64,000 nucleotides of DNA from Rummeliibacillus pycnus (lineage in GTDB: Bacteria; Bacillota; Bacilli; Bacillales_A; Planococcaceae): NCBI RefSeq assembly GCF_002884495.1, contig NZ_KZ614145.1:124001-188000 (forward strand), read 5' to 3'. Numbering within the stretch: position 1 is the stretch's first letter; every line of letters begins with the position of its first letter. Below are positions 48,412-56,481 of this stretch, piece after piece. Both the position numbers and the translations under genes were made by a program. Under the pieces are notes generated by a model. That model was not told where the DNA came from. It saw only the letters and a program-made list of their open reading frames with translations, and did no database searches.

Positions 48412-48834
48412 GGGGAAATAATTTAGAAATTAGCCGAAAATATTGAGTTATGAGTTAACGTAGAAGACGCGAGTGAAGCAAAAGGGGGCTCGTCAGTCGG
48501 CAGCTGCTAACCCAGAAGGAAAGTAAATTCTATATATACAGCAAAGTTAGCAGATTCATACGATTTCCAAACTTATAAGAGCCTTAAAGGTAGTGCTGCT
48601 AAGTCGAAGTGTACAGTACGAGACAGGCTAGTGAATCTGTTAAAATTCCACATATAAAAGCCTAAATTGATTCATTTTGATAAAAAATTCAATTTATTGT
48701 AACAAAATCAATTAATAATAATAAAAATTGTTAATTTCCTTATATATGAATCTTTATACCTAGTAAAAATTTGTTATTCTATTAGTAAAGAGTTAGGTAT
48801 ATAGATACATTAATTGAAAAGGAGATTAGCATCG
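48412..48834. other. Intergenic region before the first GH25 gene
   Basis: About 420 bp without a gene. It holds a fragment resembling the palindromic repeats (GGGGGCTCGTCAGTCGGCAGC near 48484 in shortened form) and an inverted pair TTAGCAGATTCA (48547) / TGAATCTGTTAA (48632). The last 170 bp are A/T-rich and probably contain the GH25 promoter, which I could not assign with confidence. Confidence 0.4.
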
Positions 48835-50358
48835 ATGAAGAAAATGAAAGTATTAATCGCAGTATTTGTCGCGATGATTGTATTTACAGTTAGTATGCAT
48901 CGTGCTCATGCTGAAGAGTTAGGGCCGGCGAATCCTGATAGTACAACTAAATGGGAAACAACACCTACAGTAGTAGATACCTCAAGCAATAAATTACGCT
49001 TAATGAAGTCAGAACCAATTATTGCGGATATTTCAAAATGGCAAGGGAATATCGATTGGGCAAAAGCGAGTAAAAAGTTGGATTTAGTAATTATTCGTAC
49101 ACAGCATGGTAGTACGGATGAAGATACATATCATAAGAAAAATGAAGCAGGTGCGAAAAAATACGGTGTACCATTTGGCGTATATGCTTATAATTTGGCT
49201 GTCTCATCTGCAGATGCAAAGGTAGAAGCAAATGACTTTTATAATCGAGCAGACAAAGATGCTCAATTCTATGTAATTGATGTGGAACAAAATACAAGTT
49301 TATCAGGAGAAAGTATGCGAACGATTACAAACGCATATATCAAACAACTCCGTACAAAAACAGATAAGAAAATTGGGATATATGTTGCACATCATTTGTA
49401 CAAAAGTTTTAATTTAGATACGTCCAAAGCAGATTTTGTATGGATACCTCGATATAGTACATCCAAACCAGACTATGACTACGATCTATGGCAATATACA
49501 GACAAAGGAAGAATCGATGGAATTAATGCAAATGTTGATTTGAATCGATTAAATCCAAATCTTACATTAGATGAATTTTTAAACGACACTGACTCATCAA
49601 AAGATGATAATAGTGAGAGTTCGGAAGAAAAAGCAAATGGAGATAATTCAGAGACTGAAACAGCAAGTGTCCATGTCGATTACCATTCAACGAATCCTAA
49701 ACAGATTGTTTTAAATATGGATACTGCCCAATATAGAAACAGTAATTTAGATGGAACAACAAAAACAGCAACCTTAAAAAAAGGGCAAGTACTTGAAACA
49801 ACTGCACTTGTGAATAGTACACAAGGTAAAAAGGCATTACAATTAGCGAATGGTCAATATATTACTGCCGATAAAAAAATTGCGATTCAATTATCAGCAG
49901 ATATAAATTCATATTATACGAAAAAGCCGTCTTATGTGATTTTAAGCAAAGATGTAGGTGCATATTCTTCTACTAGTTTTGCTAATTCCACTAAAATGTT
50001 CAATGTCAAGAAGAATACCATTTTAACAATTAAGGATATAGCGTATACTTCGACCGGTATTCCAAGATTAAAAACAGTTTCTGGTAGTTATATTACAGCA
50101 AACAAATCGTATGTAAATGTCCTAACTTCACAGTTCAAAGACTATGTTTTAACAAAACCGAATTACGTTAAACTTACTAAAAATGTAAATCAATATAGTA
50201 GTATTTCTTTTACATCATCTACAAAAAGCGCTGTTCTAAAAAAAGGTAAATTAGTAAATATTAAAAGTATACGTTTTACATCTGCAGGTACACCGCGACT
50301 ACAACTCACAAATGGTTTATATATTACAGCCAATAAGAGTTGTTTAGTAGCCTATTAG
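48835..50358 (+). CDS. Secreted GH25 muramidase with C-terminal DUF5776-like repeats, copy 1
   Basis: 507 residues. A signal peptide ends near AHA-EE (about 1-26). The GH25 lysozyme domain (about 58-260) has IADISKWQG (D65) and VIDVEQN (D149, E151), the catalytic aspartate and glutamate, and closes with VDLNRLN. An acidic Ser/Asp/Glu/Asn linker (about 262-292) follows, then three repeats of about 75 residues with YxT..P and GTPRL..NGxYITANK, like DUF5776 wall-binding repeats. It should cut peptidoglycan, either its own in growth or germination, or that of competitors. Start at 48835 follows AAAGGAG. Confidence 0.88.
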   Translation: MKKMKVLIAVFVAMIVFTVSMHRAHAEELGPANPDSTTKWETTPTVVDTSSNKLRLMKSEPIIADISKWQGNIDWAKASKKLDLVIIRTQHGSTDEDTYHKKNEAGAKKYGVPFGVYAYNLAVSSADAKVEANDFYNRADKDAQFYVIDVEQNTSLSGESMRTITNAYIKQLRTKTDKKIGIYVAHHLYKSFNLDTSKADFVWIPRYSTSKPDYDYDLWQYTDKGRIDGINANVDLNRLNPNLTLDEFLNDTDSSKDDNSESSEEKANGDNSETETASVHVDYHSTNPKQIVLNMDTAQYRNSNLDGTTKTATLKKGQVLETTALVNSTQGKKALQLANGQYITADKKIAIQLSADINSYYTKKPSYVILSKDVGAYSSTSFANSTKMFNVKKNTILTIKDIAYTSTGIPRLKTVSGSYITANKSYVNVLTSQFKDYVLTKPNYVKLTKNVNQYSSISFTSSTKSAVLKKGKLVNIKSIRFTSAGTPRLQLTNGLYITANKSCLVAY

Positions 50359-50365
50359 TTAATAG

Positions 50366-50401
50366 AAACGTGGATTCGAAGAATAGAATCTGCGTTTTTA
50401 A
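50366..50401 (+). terminator. Probable terminator after first GH25 gene
   Basis: AAACGTGGATTC / GAATCTGCGTTT stem with wobble pairs and a following T-run. Confidence 0.7.
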
Positions 50402-50578
50402 TTTCAATCTCTAATAAAAATAGGATCATTGTTAGATGAATGTAAAGTAAGTGTAACTATCGTAATCTATTTGAAGGCAAGATGTTTTATATTTTATCTT
50501 CAACTTTTGGTATTCTTTAGTTGGCGGAGATTTAGACATCTTAGAAATTACTAAAATACATACAAGGAGAAGAGAATA

Positions 50579-52027
50579 GTGAAAGTTATTAGGAACATTG
50601 TGGGTATTCTTTTTTTGACGATTGCGTGTCTCGTAACCGTCCATACAGCATCTGCAGAAGAACTTGCACCAGCAAACCCAGACCACACAACAAAGTGGGA
50701 AACAGCACCAATTACAAATAATCTATTAAAAAAAGCTTCGTCAGAACCAGTCATTGCGGATATTTCGTACTATCAAAAGAACGTTGATTGGAGTCAAGCA
50801 AGTAAAGTATTAGATCTAGTAATAATCCGTACTCAATATGGTAGTACGTTTGAAGATCCAATGCATTCGACCTATGAAGCAGGAGCCCAAAAATATGGCG
50901 TTCCCTTTGGTGTGTATGCTTATAGTTTGGCTGAGTCGTCAAGTGATGCCAAAATTGAGGCGAACAATTTTTATAATAGAGCTAGTAAAAATACGAAATT
51001 TTACGTGCTAGATGTTGAGCAAAATACGAGTAAATCAGGCGAAAGCATGCGTACGATTATAAATGCATATGTAAAGCAATTACGTACAAAAACAGATAAG
51101 AAAATTGGTTTGTACATTGCAAATCATTTATATGATGATTTTAATTTGGATACATCTAAATTTGATTTTGTATGGATTCCACGGTACAACAATAGTACTG
51201 CTGCACCATCACATCCATATGATTTATGGCAATACACTGACCAAGGAAGAGTAGCAGGGATTAGTACATATGTTGACTTAAACCGTCTAAATCCTAATGT
51301 GAGTTTGAGCTACCTAACAGGTAATAGTAATATTACAACTGCAAGTAGACCAAGATATTACACTACAAATCCAGGTAAAATAGCTGCTAAGGTACAACTG
51401 AATCAATATTCGTCTACCAATTTTACCAATGCTACAAAAGGAAAATCTATTGCAAAAAATACATTAATCGACGTAGTAGGTATTGAAAAAACGGCTGCTG
51501 GAACACCAAGACTCAAGCTAAAAAATGGCATGTATTTAACAGCTAATCGAGACTATGTGGTAAAAGTAACCTCTAGTATTGATCAATACTACACAAAAAC
51601 ACCAAGTAAAATTCTAGTAAAATCAAATTTATATGCTTATAACAATGCAGATTTAGATAAGAGACTTGTAAGTGTTAAGAAAAATACAGTATTGAGTATC
51701 AAAGATCTTGCCTACTCTTCAGGTGGTACACCTCGTTTAAAAACAGTCTCAGGATCGTACATCACAGCAAGTAAAGACTTTGTAAGAGTGGTGACACCAT
51801 CGATTACGAATTATATTTACGTAAATCCTGGAACTGTTCAATTAAAGAAAAGTGTATACCAATATAGTCGTACAACCTTTACGTCAGCAACACGAGGAAA
51901 AGTTCTAACAAAAGGCAAAAAGTTAACGGTTAAAGCTGTTTCATTTACATCTGCAGGTACACCAAGACTCAAATTATCAAATGGTTACTACATTACTGCA
52001 AATAAGTCATACGTAGTAGCTAGATAA
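50579..52027 (+). CDS. Secreted GH25 muramidase with C-terminal DUF5776-like repeats, copy 2
   Basis: 482-residue tandem paralogue of the preceding gene. Signal peptide ending near ASA-EE, then the shared EELAPANPDHTTKWET segment, the GH25 domain with IADISYYQ and VLDVEQN catalytic motifs, and three DUF5776-like repeats. It lacks most of the acidic linker of copy 1. Start GTG 50579, with AAGGAG 9 nt upstream. Each copy has its own terminator, so they are likely independent transcripts. Confidence 0.88.
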   Translation: MKVIRNIVGILFLTIACLVTVHTASAEELAPANPDHTTKWETAPITNNLLKKASSEPVIADISYYQKNVDWSQASKVLDLVIIRTQYGSTFEDPMHSTYEAGAQKYGVPFGVYAYSLAESSSDAKIEANNFYNRASKNTKFYVLDVEQNTSKSGESMRTIINAYVKQLRTKTDKKIGLYIANHLYDDFNLDTSKFDFVWIPRYNNSTAAPSHPYDLWQYTDQGRVAGISTYVDLNRLNPNVSLSYLTGNSNITTASRPRYYTTNPGKIAAKVQLNQYSSTNFTNATKGKSIAKNTLIDVVGIEKTAAGTPRLKLKNGMYLTANRDYVVKVTSSIDQYYTKTPSKILVKSNLYAYNNADLDKRLVSVKKNTVLSIKDLAYSSGGTPRLKTVSGSYITASKDFVRVVTPSITNYIYVNPGTVQLKKSVYQYSRTTFTSATRGKVLTKGKKLTVKAVSFTSAGTPRLKLSNGYYITANKSYVVAR

Positions 52028-52058
52028 TTAATAGTAATAAAATGCAGTTCATAAATAG

Positions 52059-52094
52059 TGCATATAGAGAATAATTTCTCTATATGCTTTTTTA
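52059..52094 (+). terminator. Rho-independent terminator after second GH25 gene
   Basis: GCATATAGAGA / TCTCTATATGC stem with a short loop, then T6. Confidence 0.9.
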
Positions 52095-52137
52095 TTCTTA
52101 ACGATTTACTATAAGAAAGGAGATTATAGGAGGAGCA

Positions 52138-52407
52138 ATGGATACTGATTTATCAACTATACTAAATGGTTACTTTTTACTTATGTTTATAATAGGATTT
52201 CTAACAATGGGTATTGATAAATGGAAAGCAATAAATAATCGATGGCGTATTCCAGAAAAGAGATTATGGTTAATTGCCTGGATGGGTGGAGCAGCGGGTA
52301 CTTGGTTAGGCATGATTCTATTTCATCATAAAACACGCCATCTTCATTTTGTTTATGGTTTTACAATTTTAGCAATAGCAGAAGCGTTTATTATTTATAA
52401 TATTTAA
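52138..52407 (+). CDS. ysdA: DUF1294 membrane protein (YsdA-like)
   Basis: 89 residues, two to three helices, with the DUF1294 pattern MGIDKWKAINNRWRIPE, then LIAWMGGAAGTWLGM and KTRHLHFVYG. Function unknown. In B. subtilis ysdA directly follows rplT; here about 5.8 kb of accessory genes separate them. AGGAGGAGCA precedes ATG. Confidence 0.9.
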   Translation: MDTDLSTILNGYFLLMFIIGFLTMGIDKWKAINNRWRIPEKRLWLIAWMGGAAGTWLGMILFHHKTRHLHFVYGFTILAIAEAFIIYNI

Positions 52408-52532
52408 ATGACAAGATAACAAGTAATACAGGATCTCATATTGGTGTTAAATTTCTACGATATTTCTTTTCAATAGTAGACTTTTTCGATACGATGAATA
52501 AGTAGAAATTTTTATTAAAAAAGGTAGGTAAT

Positions 52533-52973
52533 ATGATGGATTTCACATTAAAAGTACAACTTATTCATGAAGAGGCGAAAATGCCATATCGTGCTAATCC
52601 AGGGGATGCAGGATTAGATTTATATGCAGTGGAAGAACAAGTAATCAAGGCAGGGGAGTCTGCATTAATTCCTACAGGTATTATTATTGAATTACCAAAA
52701 GGTACGGAAGCACAGATTCGCCCAAGAAGTGGCCTTGCCCTAAAACATTCTGTAACAGTACTAAATAGCCCAGGAACTGTCGATGAAGGTTATCGTGGTG
52801 AAATCAAAATCATATTAATTAATCATGGTAAGAAGGATTTCTTAGTAGAAAAGCATATGCGAATTGCACAAATGGTTATTGCACCGGTTCTTCAAGTACA
52901 ATTAGAACAAGTACAAGAGGTTTCCGATTCAACTCGTTCAGAACAAGGATTTGGCTCATCAGGAAAATTCTAA
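52533..52973 (+). CDS. dut: Deoxyuridine triphosphatase (dUTPase)
   Basis: Hydrolyses dUTP to dUMP, keeping uracil out of DNA. 146 residues, with motif 1 DAGLDLYA, motif 2 PRSGLALK, motif 3 [13 protein letters not shown] and the C-terminal motif 5 [19 protein letters not shown] is the ribosome binding site; the second ATG (52536) is also possible. Confidence 0.96.
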   Translation: MMDFTLKVQLIHEEAKMPYRANPGDAGLDLYAVEEQVIKAGESALIPTGIIIELPKGTEAQIRPRSGLALKHSVTVLNSPGTVDEGYRGEIKIILINHGKKDFLVEKHMRIAQMVIAPVLQVQLEQVQEVSDSTRSEQGFGSSGKF

Positions 52974-53043
52974 ATATTCTTTTGAATTTACCTACTATTG
53001 GATTTATAATGAACAAGTACTGAATATTTAGGGGGTCTAAATA

Positions 53044-54132
53044 ATGGTTCAATATGATGAAACACTGACGCTTTTAAAAGATTTAACGGATGCACGTGCA
53101 ATTGCGGGCAATGAAAAAGAATCAAGAGATGTTATGACTAAGTATATTACTCCATATGCTGATCAAGTAGAGACTGATAACCTAGGTTCTGTCATTGCTG
53201 AGAAAGTTGGCGATGCAAATGGACCGAAAATCATGGTGGCTGGTCATCTAGATGAAGTAGGCTTTATGGTTACTCAAATTGATGACAAAGGATTTTTGAA
53301 ATTTCAAACGGTAGGTGGCTGGTGGTCACAAGTTATGCTTGCTCAACGAGTACAAGTCGTAACTCGTTCTGGTGAAACAATTGTAGGGGTTATTGGTTCA
53401 AAACCACCACATATTTTACCTGCATCTGCTCGTAAACAACCTTATGAAATTAAAGATATGTTCATCGATATCGGTGCATCTTCTAAAGAAGAAGCATTAA
53501 GCTGGGGTGTAAAACCTGGTGATATGGTAACACCTTATTTTGAATTTACAGTAATGAAAAACGAAAAACATTTACTAGCTAAAGCATGGGATAATCGAAT
53601 CGGCTGTGCAATTGCTATTGAAGTTTTAAAAGGATTAAAAGATGTGAAACACCCAAATGTTGTTTATGGTTGTGGGGTAGTTCAAGAAGAAGTAGGGCTT
53701 CGTGGCTCTAAAACTGCTGCTCATAAGATTAATCCTGATATCGGTTTTGCGGTTGATGTAGGGATTGCGGGAGATACCCCTGGAATCTCCTCAAAAGAAT
53801 CAAACAGTAAAATGGGTGCTGGACCACAAATTATTATTTACGATGGTTCTATGGTTGCTCATAAAGGTTTACGCGATCTTGTAGTAGATACTGCAGAAGA
53901 AAACGGAATTCCATATCAATATGAAGCAATTCCTGGTGGGGGTACAGATGCAGGCTCCATCCATTTAACAGCAAATGGTGTACCCGCATTATCCATCGGT
54001 ATCGCAACACGTTATATACACTCACATGCAGGAATCTTACATCGTGATGATTTCGAAAACACAGTAAAATTAGTGATTGAAGTCATTAAAAAGTTAGATC
54101 GTGAAACTGTTAATAAGATTATTTTTGAATAA
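53044..54132 (+). CDS. ysdC: M42-family metallo-aminopeptidase (YsdC-like)
   Basis: 362 residues. Two-metal peptidase with ligands in [27 protein letters not shown] (catalytic and metal glutamates), [10 protein letters not shown] and a final [10 protein letters not shown]. Such proteins form dodecameric tetrahedral shells and trim peptides in the cytoplasm. Older annotations call them endoglucanases, which is likely wrong. Same neighbourhood as B. subtilis ysdC. Confidence 0.92.
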   Translation: MVQYDETLTLLKDLTDARAIAGNEKESRDVMTKYITPYADQVETDNLGSVIAEKVGDANGPKIMVAGHLDEVGFMVTQIDDKGFLKFQTVGGWWSQVMLAQRVQVVTRSGETIVGVIGSKPPHILPASARKQPYEIKDMFIDIGASSKEEALSWGVKPGDMVTPYFEFTVMKNEKHLLAKAWDNRIGCAIAIEVLKGLKDVKHPNVVYGCGVVQEEVGLRGSKTAAHKINPDIGFAVDVGIAGDTPGISSKESNSKMGAGPQIIIYDGSMVAHKGLRDLVVDTAEENGIPYQYEAIPGGGTDAGSIHLTANGVPALSIGIATRYIHSHAGILHRDDFENTVKLVIEVIKKLDRETVNKIIFE

Positions 54133-54198
54133 AAGAAAATAGTTGAATTGTAAAGAACGAGTAAAACCAATTTTATAAATTCTCTAAACTTTGCTATT

Positions 54199-54235
54199 AA
54201 CTACCTCCTACCGGGTTTGTAGGGGGTAGTTTTTT
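54199..54235 (+). terminator. Rho-independent terminator after M42 peptidase gene
   Basis: AACTACCTCCTAC / GTAGGGGGTAGTT stem (wobble) with T6. Confidence 0.85.
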
Positions 54236-54322
54236 ATGCACAAAAAATTAGGAATATCTAATGAAGAATTAATTGAACAATTTAAAATGGAAATTTTCTT
54301 AGAACAAGAATTTAACTTTTGA
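54236..54322 (+). CDS. Possible 28-residue peptide or gene remnant
   Basis: An open frame starts at the ATG that directly abuts the terminator T-run and encodes MHKKLGISNEELIEQFKMEI plus eight residues. The hairpin's AGGGGGT arm could serve as a ribosome binding site, but it is inside the stem. It may be the remnant of a larger gene. I do not recognise it. Confidence 0.2.
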   Translation: MHKKLGISNEELIEQFKMEIFLEQEFNF

Positions 54323-54412
54323 GTATTCAATATACTATCATGAAACCCCAAATTTGCATTTGTATGTTTACAATATATAATAATGATGAACCCTTATTTG
54401 GAGGTATAAAAT

Positions 54413-54667
54413 TTGGACATTGACCTGGAATTGCAGGGCAAAGATGCCTTGTGTGAAGTTATTTTAGAAGGGGATTTTGAACGGATTGCAATATGGTTAG
54501 ATGGGGAATGGTCAGTTGTTGGTTCTCCGTTGTATCAAACAAAATCTAGAGAAGAAGAGCCCATATGCATTCTTCATGAAAAGGACTTATTAGGTTCGTA
54601 TGAAGATGAGGACTTCTTAGAGAAGTTAATGCATCAAATTGACGAATTAATGGGTAGAGTATGTTAA
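54413..54667 (+). CDS. Small acidic hypothetical protein
   Basis: 84 residues from TTG 54413, with a good GGAGGT 7 nt upstream. Predicted soluble and acidic, with no helix long enough to cross a membrane, two cysteines (residue 14 and the last) and one internal Cys in EEPICILHEKD. I do not recognise the family. It stands alone between two terminators, so it is a one-gene unit. Confidence 0.65.
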   Translation: MDIDLELQGKDALCEVILEGDFERIAIWLDGEWSVVGSPLYQTKSREEEPICILHEKDLLGSYEDEDFLEKLMHQIDELMGRVC

Positions 54668-54727
54668 TAGGAACATTTTTACATGGATCAGTTATAAAGT
54701 AAACAAACTGTAATATTGATATTCTTT

Positions 54728-54757
54728 ACACGCTAAATTGAGTAGCGTGTTTTTTGT
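54728..54757 (+). terminator. Rho-independent terminator after the 84-residue gene
   Basis: ACACGCTA / TAGCGTGT stem with a 7-nt loop and T6. Confidence 0.85.
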
Positions 54758-54786
54758 TGAAAAGAGAAATGTAGTGACTATAAAGT

Positions 54787-54826
54787 AAAAACCGATGATT
54801 CTTTATGAAGAATCATCGGTTTTTGA
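54787..54826. terminator. Bidirectional terminator downstream of corA
   Basis: AAAAACCGATGATT / AATCATCGGTTTTT stem, with A/T-runs on both sides; it ends the minus-strand corA transcript. Confidence 0.88.
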
Positions 54827-54832
54827 AATTTA

Positions 54833-55771
54833 TTAAAATAATCTTTTTCTCCAAAAAATAAATGCAGTTGTACTAGATAAAAAGATAGAAATAGTAATAG
54901 CAATCCAAAAAGCATGTTTATAATGCTGAAATGGAACTGGCACATTCATACCGTAAAAACTTGCCACCATAGTTGGTAAAGATAAGATAATCGTAAAGGA
55001 TGTCAAAAATTTCATTACCATATTTAAGTTATTTGAAATAACCGATGCAAAAGCGTCCATCATCCCACTTAAAATGGATGAATGCGTTTCAGCCATCTCA
55101 ATGGCTTGCTGATTTTCAACAATTACATCCTCTAACAATTCTTTGTCATCTTCAAACATTTTTAAGTAATTACTTTTTAACATTTTCTGCATGACTATGT
55201 TATTTGATTTTAAAGAAGTGGTAATATAAACTAAGCTTTTTTCCAAGTTTAATAATGTAAATAATTCTTTATTTTTCATTGACTGATGTAATTCTTTTTC
55301 AATTTCATCTGTCTTTTTGTTGATTAATTTTAGATTTTTAAGAAACGAAGTTGCGATTACATAAAGAATTTGAAAAGCAAATCTTGTTTTTTTATAGGTG
55401 AAAAATTGTTTTACTTTATTTTGTACAAACATTTGGAAGATCGGATTGTCTTTTAAACAAACTGTGATAAAGCAACCCTTAGTGATAATCATTCCTAGAG
55501 GAATCGTATCATATATTGTTAAACCACTATCGTCCTTTGACATTAAAGGTACATTAACGATAATCAATATATTATCATCATCTTTTTCAATCCTTGATCT
55601 TTCCTCTTCGTCCAGTGGATCTTTTAAAAAGTCTAATGGAATTTGAACTTTACTTGCAACATCGTTTATCTCTTCTTCTGTTGGGGATATTAAATTAATC
55701 CAACATCCTTTTGTAATTTCTTTAGTTTCTTCTAATTTACAATTTTCATTTGTCAAATATATGTTCAACAT
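54833..55771 (-). CDS. corA: CorA-family magnesium/divalent-metal channel
   Basis: 312 residues: a large cytoplasmic N-terminal domain with a long helical stalk (about 130-245), then two C-terminal transmembrane helices separated by a loop with the selectivity signature YGMNV. The family forms pentameric Mg2+ channels; the actual ion cannot be decided here. GAGGAGG precedes the ATG. No M-box could be made out in its 5' region. Confidence 0.92.
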   Translation of the reverse strand: MLNIYLTNENCKLEETKEITKGCWINLISPTEEEINDVASKVQIPLDFLKDPLDEEERSRIEKDDDNILIIVNVPLMSKDDSGLTIYDTIPLGMIITKGCFITVCLKDNPIFQMFVQNKVKQFFTYKKTRFAFQILYVIATSFLKNLKLINKKTDEIEKELHQSMKNKELFTLLNLEKSLVYITTSLKSNNIVMQKMLKSNYLKMFEDDKELLEDVIVENQQAIEMAETHSSILSGMMDAFASVISNNLNMVMKFLTSFTIILSLPTMVASFYGMNVPVPFQHYKHAFWIAITISIFLSSTTAFIFWRKRLF

Positions 55772-55814
55772 AAACTAACCTCCTCATTGATTGAGAAAGC
55801 CGATAAAGTTCCAG

Positions 55815-55928
55815 TCATTGTAAAGAGTTGATTCTTTTGAAAGTAATCAACCTTTTTAGGAGTGGGACAATTATGACTTCCTCTTTACACTCCCTGGGAT
55901 CAGGATCGTTACAACTTCGACTACCCAA
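55815..55928 (-). CDS. Possible 37-residue protein upstream of corA
   Basis: A TTG start at 55928 has AAAAGGAG 9 nt upstream, an ideal arrangement. The product begins GSRSCNDPDPRECKEEVI and ends with a hydrophobic then basic segment. It has two cysteines and no recognised family. It lies 43 nt before corA on the same strand, with a TTGATT/AATCAA hairpin between. It could be a leader peptide, a small protein or chance. Confidence 0.35.
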   Translation of the reverse strand: MGSRSCNDPDPRECKEEVIIVPLLKRLITFKRINSLQ

Positions 55929-56142
55929 AAAAATCAACTCCTTTTCATTCATAAATAAATATAAATAAGAACATTTTATATCATATACTGTCAGTATCAA
56001 CTTGTAAACTCGTAAAAGATAACTAAATCATTAAATTTATAATTCAATCTCATCAATCTCTTATCGGTTTTTAAATACGAATGGATACTTTAACCAGATG
56101 CTTTTCATGTTCAGATTAGGTGTTTGCTTTATATCTAAAAAA

Positions 56143-56204
56143 ATAAGTGACACAAGTGTAACTTATATGTATAATAATACTGTAGTGACACAAGTGTAAC
56201 TTAT
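56143..56204 (+). promoter_or_regulatory. Promoter flanked by twin palindromic operators
   Basis: AAGTGACACAAGTGTAACTT (56145-56164) is a palindrome of form AAGTNACACNNGTGTNACTT. A second copy lies 38 bp downstream (56183-56204). Between them GTGACA (56147), 17 bp, and TATAAT (56170-56175) make a strong promoter. Copy 1 covers the -35; copy 2 begins near +2. This is the layout of a TetR-type repressed promoter. Confidence 0.7.
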
Positions 56205-56325
56205 TAAAGAATCTTACTACATCAAGTGCTGCAACAATAAAAACTTTGGTACAGATTATGTAGCGTGTGAAGGTGGAGCTAAAGTAACAGTTAGTAAATC
56301 TTTTAACTTTAATAAATCATATTAA
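56200..56325 (+). pseudogene. Remnant of a protein 3' end
   Basis: A 41-codon open stretch without start encodes IKCCNNKNFGTDYVACEGG and then AKVTVSKSFNFNKSY before TAA. Composition (cysteines, alternating beta-like pattern) resembles the end of a secreted protein. No start or ribosome binding site exists. A second startless frame (56335-56481) leads into the MFS gene. I do not recognise either fragment. Confidence 0.35.
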
Positions 56326-56481
56326 GAAGAATAGAGATATGGAAGATACAACACCATTTGGTCTAGCAATACAGCAATTTCACATGTTAAATCAGAGGAA
56401 GAAAAACAGATGTTGCAATTCTACGGAATTAAACTAGGAAAGTTGATCAAACCGAAATCGATGAATTCAAGGAGGATTTTT

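Noticed and set aside
55772-56000. M-box magnesium riboswitch before corA
   Set aside because: The conserved M-box blocks could not be found; only a small open frame and a simple hairpin are visible.
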